Positions 57,044 to 64,000 of a stretch of 64,000 bases of DNA are shown here, one piece after another. Made by a program: the position numbers and the translations under genes. The stretch is from the NCBI GenBank assembly GCA_024138025.1, contig JAMXBD010001596.1, forward strand, positions 1 to 64,000, given 5' to 3'. The DNA comes from Combretum micranthum. Its lineage: Eukaryota > Streptophyta > Magnoliopsida > Myrtales > Combretaceae. The notes beneath the pieces are model-generated. The model had not been told where the DNA came from. It saw nothing but the letters and a program-made list of their open reading frames with translations, and ran no database searches. The first letter of the stretch is position 1. Every line of letters begins with the position of its first letter.

Positions 57044-57422
57044 AGGAAGGAAGGAGGAAGCCGAGCATATCCCTTGTAGTCCAGCTTAAATTTTGTAATT
57101 AAAGACTACATCAACAATCCTAGTCTATCTTTTTAGTTTTCGGAACGGCGTTTTGTTATTTTCTTTGTGATTGTTGTGATTTACGTTGTTGTTATTTCAA
57201 TTTCCATGAAAAGGTCCTGTACCCAATTTTTTTCAATTTTCTAAATGAATTTATGTTTTATGTATGATCTCAAAATTTACCTTAATTTAAAATTTACTTC
57301 AGTAGCTACTTATGTAAGTAAGTTTCCGTTACATCCGTTTCCGTCAAAGATTTAACTAAGATATAAAAATAGTAGACCTAACTTAGAAAATCTAAAATAG
57401 CTGAAGTAGAAGAGGACGTAGG
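57044..57422 (+). other. Element Y spacer between the extra ORF and gag
   Basis: AT-rich with no ORF. Includes TTTCCGTTACATCCG and CAAAGATTTAACTAAGATAT, the latter identical in X (49085-49104), so the spacer is part of the element. Confidence 0.7.
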
Positions 57423-58546
57423 GAGGAGCAAAGTGCCTCCAACCAATCGGATGTCGAAGCAGAGCAACCTGCTGCTCAAGCAGCCACTGCACCACAAGTA
57501 GATTTGCACGCTACACTAGAACATCTGACTCACATGCTGGAAGCAATTAGGCAAAACATGCCTGCACTTGCACCTGTACCTGAAACCGCACCAGCATCAG
57601 CACATGTACCAACGCCACCGCAACAGCAAGTGCCAACTGAAGCATCTGTACAAAGGAGCATGCACTCCCAAAATGCACCTTTACCTCCACCCCCACTGTT
57701 AAGACCATACAAGCATATGTTGCTCGATTTTATCTGAAGTAACCGTTATTTCAATGGAGCTTACGATAAACCAGATGAGGTTGAAGATTGGCTTGCTCAG
57801 ATCGAAAGGTCTTTTGACGCATATGAAGTTCCACACTACCTATAAATCAAGTATAGGACATTCATGCTTCGTTTGAATGCTAGAATATGGTGGGAATCAA
57901 AGAAAAGAGAGCTAATGACCCCAATCACTTGGGAAATATTCGACATGAGTTCTTGGAAAATTATTTGCCGAGAAGCTTACGAGTAACGTATAGTGCAGAC
58001 TTCTCACAAATTGCTCAGAAAGGAAGAACTATAGAGAAATATGAGGTTGGGTTCAGTAGATTGCTGTAATATGCCCCCGACTCCTGCAAATACAACGAGG
58101 AATTGAAAAGACAAGTCTTTACAAGAGGATTGGACGAAGACCTGAGAATGAGGTTAGAGGAATTTGACATCAGAGGTTACCGAAAATTAGTGGAAAGAGC
58201 TCGGATTGTAGAAGGAGCAAGGAAAAGGAGAGAAAGAATAGAAGAAGAAAAAGCCCCAATTGTTGAGAAAAATTTTTATGATGGATCTAGTTCCATACCC
58301 CCACAAAAGAGATTCAAGTTCTCCAACAACTTTAGGAGCAATGATAACAGTGGGAGGTTCATACAAAAAAATGTCAAGTGCTGGAAGTGCAATGGAGCAC
58401 ACTACCCCAAGAAGTGCCCTCAGTTGTTTGGGAAGTGCTTCTTCTGTAGAGATGTAGACCATAAGATATCAGAATGTTCAAGGAAAGGAAACTATACTTG
58501 CTATGTCTACAAGCAAAATGGGCATTTCGCCAATGAATGTCCATAA
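57423..58546 (+). pseudogene. gag: Element Y gag with three zinc-knuckle blocks
   Basis: The codon matching X's ATG (49164) reads GAG at 57423, so the start is lost. A Pro-rich N-terminus with DLHATLEHLTHMLEAIRQNM is followed by a stop (after LLDFI), then DEVEDWLAQIERSFDAYE and a frameshift near 57935 into 57887-58546. That frame has EFLENYLPRSLRVTYSADF, a stop, and KRQVFTRGLDEDLRMRLEEF. The C-terminus has CWKCNGAHYPKKC (CX2CX3HX4C), CFFCRDVDHKISEC (complete CCHC), and CYVYKQNGHFANEC (second Cys changed to Tyr). These would contact packaged RNA. Confidence 0.87.
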
Positions 58547-59060
58547 GTTAGGAATACTCTGACAAGGCCTTCTGAAGGAGTTGTTCCTACAAGGACCGGG
58601 AAAAGAAATGGAAGTAGAAGTGAAAGTAGATGAAGAAGATGGGGACTTGGTTGTGTTGGATTACAATAAAGGTTATTGCTGCGACCTGGGAACCGGCAAG
58701 CCTTGAACCCTCTTTATTGTTATTCTTTTATTTCAAGCAATACAAAAGTTTAAAGTTTTATGGATAAGTAGATAAGCGAATAGAAGTAGTAATCCCCCTG
58801 TCAGATACGCAGGAAGCATATGGTTAGGAAGTCAGAATGTTGTTGCTCTTTTGGACTGCGGAGCAGCACATTCTTTCGTTACACCTAGTATAGCTAAGAA
58901 GTTTAGACTACCAATAACAAACGAGATCAAAACCTCCACGAGAAGGGAAGTTGAAACCCAAGAAATGTTGAAGGATCATCTAATAAGGATATAAGAACAT
59001 CCATCCGCTCGTGACTTCTTGAGTAGTGGGGTTAAGTAAATAAGAAGTAGTTATTGATAT
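58547..59060 (+). pseudogene. pol: Element Y protease
   Basis: One frame near 58830-58940 reads NVVALLDCGAAHSFVTPSIA and KKFRLPITNEI. The catalytic Asp is kept but the usual Ser is Cys. KDHLIRI follows, then stops. The same region of X is shifted by one base; W reads HIGA. Confidence 0.75.
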
Positions 59061-59880
59061 AAGTTAATTATCTTTTGATAAAGCCCTAATAAGATGGTCG
59101 CAAGAAGAGCATAGAACTCATAGAACAGTGAGAAAGGAAGATAACATGGTTGGAGAATCCACTATTGCAAGAAAAGAGGAGTTATATTCTTTCGAAATGA
59201 TAAAGGAAGTTCCAAAGTGAATGGATGACTACCTCGATGACACAGAGGATAAAGAGAAACCTATCTTGGAGGATATCCCCGATTATCAATAACTTTTTAG
59301 AAGTTTTTCTGGATGAATGGCTTGGATCACATCTAAAGAAAAAGATCAATTTTGAGATTTGACTAATGGCCAATGAGGAACCAATTGCTAAGGCATTATA
59401 TCAAGTGGCCTCAATAGAGTTAAAAGAGTTAGAGAAACAACTACAAGAACTCTTGGATCAAGGTTTTGTGCAAACAACTCTATCACCTTGGAATACACCG
59501 GTTCAGTTTGTAAAGAAAGAAATGGATAAATCCCTGAGTTCATGCACTAATTATCGAGAGATGAATCAAGAATAAATACCCGCTCCCTAGGATTGAAGAT
59601 CTCTTTGACCAACTACAAGAAGCGAACGTGTTTTCTCATGCTGATTTAAGATCAATGTACCACAAATTGAGGATCAAATTAAAATTTGATTCAGAAGAAT
59701 GCTTTTCGAACTCGTTATGGACACTACGAGTTTCTAGTAATGCCTTATATATTAACCAAACACGAACTAAGTATATAATTCTCTGTTGAATAAGTATGTT
59801 ATTGTCTTTATGGACGACGTCTTGATCTATTCAAAAACAAAGAAATTAAAAAAGGAGAAAAAGGAGATAACTAGAGTTAA
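59061..59880 (+). pseudogene. pol: Element Y reverse transcriptase, lacking thumb and RNase H
   Basis: The frame at 59366-59575 gives ELEKQLQELLDQGFVQTTLS and PWNTPVQFVKKEMDKSLSS, the RT N-terminus. Short frames then match [23 protein letters not shown] sequence and the catalytic box near 59810-59835 (shifted; LDLFKNKEI in one frame). The bases after it (about 59835-59885) match the X junction 'aaggaactaaacatgag', so the RT thumb and RNase H are missing here as well. Confidence 0.75.
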
Positions 59881-60840
59881 TTAAGGACTATAATCTTAAG
59901 TGTTTGCCTTGCTCACAAAATAAAAGGAGTTGAGGATTTGGAAAGCTAAGCGTTGAATTTATGGGAGAAAGTAGAGATAGTTAATGTAGTATAGGAACCA
60001 ACCTTGGTAGAAATGATTAAAGAAGCTTAATGCTAAGATGAGAAGACGCAAATGATAAAAAGAAAAATATAGAAAGAAAAGTGTACTGATTTTTATGGTC
60101 AATAATGATGATATCATACGAATTGAAGGACGATTTTGTGTGCCTGAAGATAAGGAAATGCGAAAGGAAAAATTATGAGTGCAACCCATAACTCAGGATA
60201 AACGGCACCTTTTAGAAGAACCAAGATGTACCAAAGATTCAAAGATCATTAGTAATAGGATAAGAAGAAACAAAGACGTAGTCGATTATGTGATGAAGTG
60301 CCCAATTTACCAACAAAGGAATAAAGAGCATCAAAAGGTCGAGAGGATTGAAAAAACCATTGCTAATATCGAAATAAGAATGGGATGAAATTGCCATGAA
60401 TTTTGGATTGTCGGTAGTATCGACCCGAAACAATGCTGTATGTGTCATAATTGGTCGATTGACTAAGATTGGACAAGCTGGCAAAGCCTTATGTAAAGGA
60501 AATAGTATAATAGCATGGAATACCAGTTGAAATCATATCAACTCAGGACATAAGAAATGTACCCAAGTGTTAAACTAACCTATAAGAGATTATGAAGACA
60601 AAGGTACACTTTGATACCGTATGCCATCCTTAGACTAATGGACAATCAAAGAGAACAATTCAAACCTTGGAGAGACATTAAGAACATGTGGCACGAATTT
60701 CAAAGAACGAGGAAGGCACAAGACAAATAAAAGAAGTAAGACTGATTAGAAAATGTAGACCTTGGAAATTTCAAATGGAGGTCAGGTGTACTTAAGGATA
60801 AAAAGTAAACATCGTGTGTGCTCCCAAAGAAAACTTGAGC
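59881..60840 (+). pseudogene. pol: Element Y integrase
   Basis: Degenerate frames match X: CVPEDKEMRKEKL, then 60179-60388 with VVDYVMKCPIYQQRNKEHQK (zinc-finger part, second Cys kept, others lost). VCVIIGRLTKIG-like and TQDIRNV-like pieces follow, with QSKRTIQTLERH around the catalytic Glu. Many stops and indels; inactive. Confidence 0.75.
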
Positions 60841-61229
60841 TCACGATACATTGAATCTTTTTGAAATACTAAAACAAGTTGGAAATTTAGCTTATCATCT
60901 AATCTTGTCACCAAACCTATTGGGAGTATATGACATTTTTCACATCTCTATACGACGATTGACCAAAGAACTAGTTTTGGAGTTAGAGCCAGTACCCCTT
61001 AAAGGAGGATCTCACCTATATGGAATACCCAGTACAAATCTTTAGCCGAAAAGTTCAAAAGTTGGGAAATAAGGAAATCAAGTATGTCAAGAGTCTATAG
61101 AAAATCTTTCACAAGGAAGCAACATAAGGAACTGTGGACAAGATACGGCACACGTATCCAACGTTGTTTGAAGCTTCAGATATGAATTTCTAAGTTTTGA
61201 GGACAAAACTTTCTTTAAGGAGGGTAGGT
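60841..61229 (+). pseudogene. pol: Element Y chromodomain remnant and polypurine tract
   Basis: The frame at 60851-61045 holds EILKQVGNLAYHLILSPNLL and DIFHISIRRLTKELVLELEP. The following bases, in other frames, read QIFSRKVQKLGNKEIKYVKS and IRHTYPTLF, the chromodomain end (canonical DRQVRRLRNKDIPMVKV, YPELF). This places Y in the chromodomain-bearing chromoviruses. The purine tract CTTTAAGGAGGGTAGGT (61213-61229) precedes the LTR. Confidence 0.8.
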
Positions 61230-62288
61230 TGTAAACCCCAAAGTTTTGGAATTGGTTTAGCTTAAACCCTAATCTAAAAGTCAACCGGAAACCCTAAAGT
61301 CCACAAAACCCTAGTTAGACGTAATGGTTTAAATTCAGTAATCCCGAATAAGCAACCCTGAGAAAGTAAGTAAAAGTTTAGTTTGTAGAATAGTTCGTAA
61401 TTACCTAAGTAAGCTTAAAAAGATCAGATTAGTAAAACCGTGAATCGTTTTAAATCCGAACGGATACGGTTCTTGAAAAATATATCCTAAGGCTCGGAAT
61501 AGTAAAAATATTTCGAATATGCCGTTAGACTTGTAAAAATATAAGGTTTTTCAAAAATATTAGTTTTATAATTTTTCGATAAGTAAAAATAACAGATATC
61601 GCAATTATACGCATATTTTCTTACTACCGGTACTTTATTAGTCATATCTACTTTACATTACACTATTCATTACTATTCTACACTATTCGTTTCTCTCTAC
61701 TTTTTCTAACACCTACTCTTACAACACCATAACCTATAACCTTTACTTTTTACCCTTCTCATAACTTTATTTCGCATCTATCTTATTTATTACTTCATTT
61801 ATTCAACAAAAATATAAAAAAATAAAACTCCTTCTCTCTGTTACTCCCATGGTTGGCGCCCCTTTATCCCTCTCCCTCTCAATTTTGTTTTATTTTTCCT
61901 TTTAATTTAAATCACTCAATAATCACTCTACATTTTCCTATAAATACCCCCTCCTCTTTCACTTCTTTCACACAATTACTACCCACAAATTTACTACCAA
62001 ATCTCTCTCAAATTTTTCTCTCAATACTCTCTCCAAACTATCTCAAAAATCCTCTCAAAGTTATCTCAAACCACCTTCTACATACACAAAACCCATAATC
62101 ACATAATACTTCAAAAATTTCTTTAGGTAAATTTTTCTTTACATATTTTTTTCTCATGTCATGTAACTTTACATGACCATGGTGTGAGTTTCCAAAAAAC
62201 TAAATATTATGGAAGCTACACTATTTTCATGTGTTGTTCTTATTCATGAATATCTATTTATGTTTATGTTATTATTTTACTTTGTTCA
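61230..62288 (+). mobile_element. Element Y 3' LTR, 5' part
   Basis: TGTAAACCCCAAAG starts directly after the purine tract; TATAAATA lies at 61939-61946. It is cut at 62288 by a minus-strand LTR, with GTTCA (62284-62288) just before. The ORF 61853-62098 is an LTR translation. Confidence 0.92.
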
Positions 62289-63014
62289 TGTCATGCCCCA
62301 AAGGTACCCTAAACACGGCAGCCCACCATATATAATATCAAGACTCAAGAATGATTGCCTTAGTCACGCGAAAGTCTTAGTATTACATGTAAGGTGTCTA
62401 GCACGGTAATAGGAGACGCTTTTAGGAAGCATAGTCTAAGAAAGTAAAAATGAACATACAAGAATCCAAAATAAATAAATTATAGAATTAATAACCAAAG
62501 GTCTATTACATGATTTCTTAGGGGCATACTCCTGCTAAATCCCAATGATTGAAATAGTCTTTACAAAATTTAAATACTACATTAAAGATTTCAATGGAAT
62601 TCTAATCTAAATCTTCAAGTAGATTTCCTCCAAAAGCTTCAAAAGAATACTTACGCGGATATGAGGAGACCTCGGGTACAAAAATAGGTGTTCCTGAGAA
62701 TACAAATACCTATAGGGGCGTAAGCTTACGGACTTAGTGAGTAAATCCAAAAAATTCATACTTGAAGTAAAATATCAACTAAGTTTATTAAGCAAGTAAA
62801 TGAGATGCAACAAACACGTGAGCATATAAGACATATGACTTTCCGGGAATCATATGTTGAATGAATTACGCCTTTTATTCGGGATTAGGCATTCAGGCCA
62901 ATTACAGCCATGACTTTTAAAACACTTTTATAGATCTTTTTGGCTCCTATATGCCATCAAAATCTTGTAGTTATTACAGGCTCCTACTAGCCACCAATTT
63001 ATGTAGTTCTTACT
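62289..63014 (-). mobile_element. Minus-strand LTR fragment in Y's 3' LTR
   Basis: TGTCATGCCCC and the following 300 bases closely match the start of the LTR at 45494. It is cut by another LTR at 63015; the remainder and its TSD lie right of the window. Confidence 0.85.
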
Positions 63015-63616
63015 TGTAAGCCTCGGAAAATTCCAGTAAATAATTCTAAAATGAACTTCGAAAATAAACTCTAAAAATGACTCCAAATTAAAACTGAACT
63101 TCGACTAAGCCTAAATTACGAATGAATACAGAAATTTCTTAATCTTAAGAAAATGAGATTCCTTAAAAATAAAATAAGAACTCAACAGTCTTCAAAAATC
63201 ACTGCGTACGACAAATTCCATACTTAACTCTGAATAGTAAAATCGAGTAAGATAGAACCAAAAAAAAAAAAAATTATTAAAAAGTAAACAACGATAAACC
63301 TTTGGAAATAAAAATCAATTCAAGAATTCCGAAAACGTTGAGAGATATTAAATACTTACAAAATAAAATTTAAAATAAATTTCTCAAATTAAATATGTTG
63401 TATAAACATAAAATATTAGTTTCCAAAATTGCAAAGATCTAAACTAGAAAATCGCCCGGAAACCCTAAGTGGAATACAGTAGTTTAAGTCCGGCAATCTC
63501 GTGCCCTTAACCCTAGAGGCCGAGGTATAGTTTAAGTGTGTAGAATAGCTCGTAGTAATATAAGGTCGCTTAAAAATATCGATTGGTAAACTTTTGACCT
63601 ATTTTGAACCCGTTCG
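63015..63616 (+). mobile_element. Plus-strand LTR fragment nested in the previous LTR
   Basis: TGTAAGCCTCGGAAAATTCC matches the LTR start at 7778 over about 580 bases. TTACT (63010-63014) precedes it. A further LTR interrupts it at 63617. Confidence 0.8.
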
Positions 63617-64000
63617 TGTAAACCCCTGTTTTCTAAGCCTTAACCTTAAGCCGGAAAGTCTACCGGAGACCTTAAGTCAATAAATCTTGAGTAAAACCCT
63701 ACCGTTTAGATCCGACAAACCCAAGCTCGTAAATCGAGGAGTCGAAAAATAATTAAAGTGTTTAGAATAGTCCGTAATAATATTTGATTTATTAGAAATA
63801 TCAGATTGGTTTATTTTCGGCTTATTTCAAACCCGTTTGGATACTGCTTTGGAAAGCGTGTCCTGGGGCTCGGAAAATTAAAAATATATCTTTAATATTT
63901 TTAGACTCTTATTTTTATAAGGATTTCAAAAATATTAAGTTTATAATTTTTCGGATCTTAAAAATATCAGTTATAGCTCATACAAGCTTATTTTACTCTT
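63617..64000 (+). mobile_element. Plus-strand LTR fragment running off the window
   Basis: TGTAAACCCCTG begins a sequence with the usual LTR landmarks (GCGTGTCCTGGGGCTCGG near 63860; ATAATTTTTCGG near 63942). GTTCG (63612-63616) precedes it. No gene. Confidence 0.75.

Noticed and set aside
1..64000. tRNA, rRNA or satellite arrays
   Set aside because: No cloverleaf with plausible promoter boxes, no rRNA-like stretch and no short-unit satellite was seen. The tRNA-like TGGTATCAGAGC pieces are primer-binding sites.

Overview
The window looks like repeat-dense heterochromatin from a flowering plant. I see no host gene, rRNA, tRNA or CRISPR array. Nearly all 64 kb can be assigned to Ty3/Gypsy (Metaviridae) LTR retrotransposons nested inside one another. 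The evidence is plant-type primer-binding sites (TGGTATCAGAGC, initiator tRNA-Met), polypurine tracts, zinc-knuckle gag, retropepsin, RT, RNase H, integrase and chromodomain fragments, and many 5-bp target-site duplications (TSDs). The species cannot be named; an AT-rich dicot genome is plausible but unproven.

Layout. The outermost, oldest element (here W, + strand, chromodomain-bearing, Tekay-like) runs from its 5' LTR end (1-1024) to its 3' LTR (39910-40987). Its interior survives in pieces: an extra upstream ORF, gag and protease (1025-4053, 7378-7777), RT (16271-16751, 18756-19178), RNase H (23684-23911), integrase and chromodomain (38778-39909). The pieces are separated by later insertions: a solo LTR at 4054-7372 (TSD AGTCT); a composite LTR at 7778-16265 (TSD ATACC) holding another LTR at 11856-15519; a deleted CRM-like element at 16752-18755; a solo LTR at 19179-23683 (TSD CAAGG) holding a fold-back pair of small LTRs at 20262-21233 (TSD ATTAC); and a tandem array at 23901-38777.

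The tandem array is the most unusual part. Four LTRs alternate with three ~1.81-kb interiors, all on the minus strand, so neighbouring units share LTRs. Each interior has one long ORF: a gag-type N-terminus joined to a Trp/Cys-rich segment I do not recognise, ending in a CRM-pol-like tail that runs into the LTR. There is no protease, RT or integrase. The middle copy was open end to end (about 528 codons) until a 6.5-kb CRM-like element (28139-34624, TSD TTCAT) split it.

From 40988 a second element (X) sits in W's 3' LTR. X is interrupted by a solo LTR at 45494-48766 (TSD AAAGA) and, in its integrase, by a third element (Y, from 52382). Y's 3' LTR is hit at 62289 by another LTR, that one at 63015, and that one at 63617. 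X and Y share the same internal loss of the RT thumb and RNase H, so they look like copies of a non-autonomous derivative. W, X and Y all carry an extra ORF between the primer-binding site and gag that I cannot assign to a family.

No element looks fully autonomous. Function would depend on trans-supplied enzymes. Boundaries and homologies were read by eye, without alignment software or database searches.
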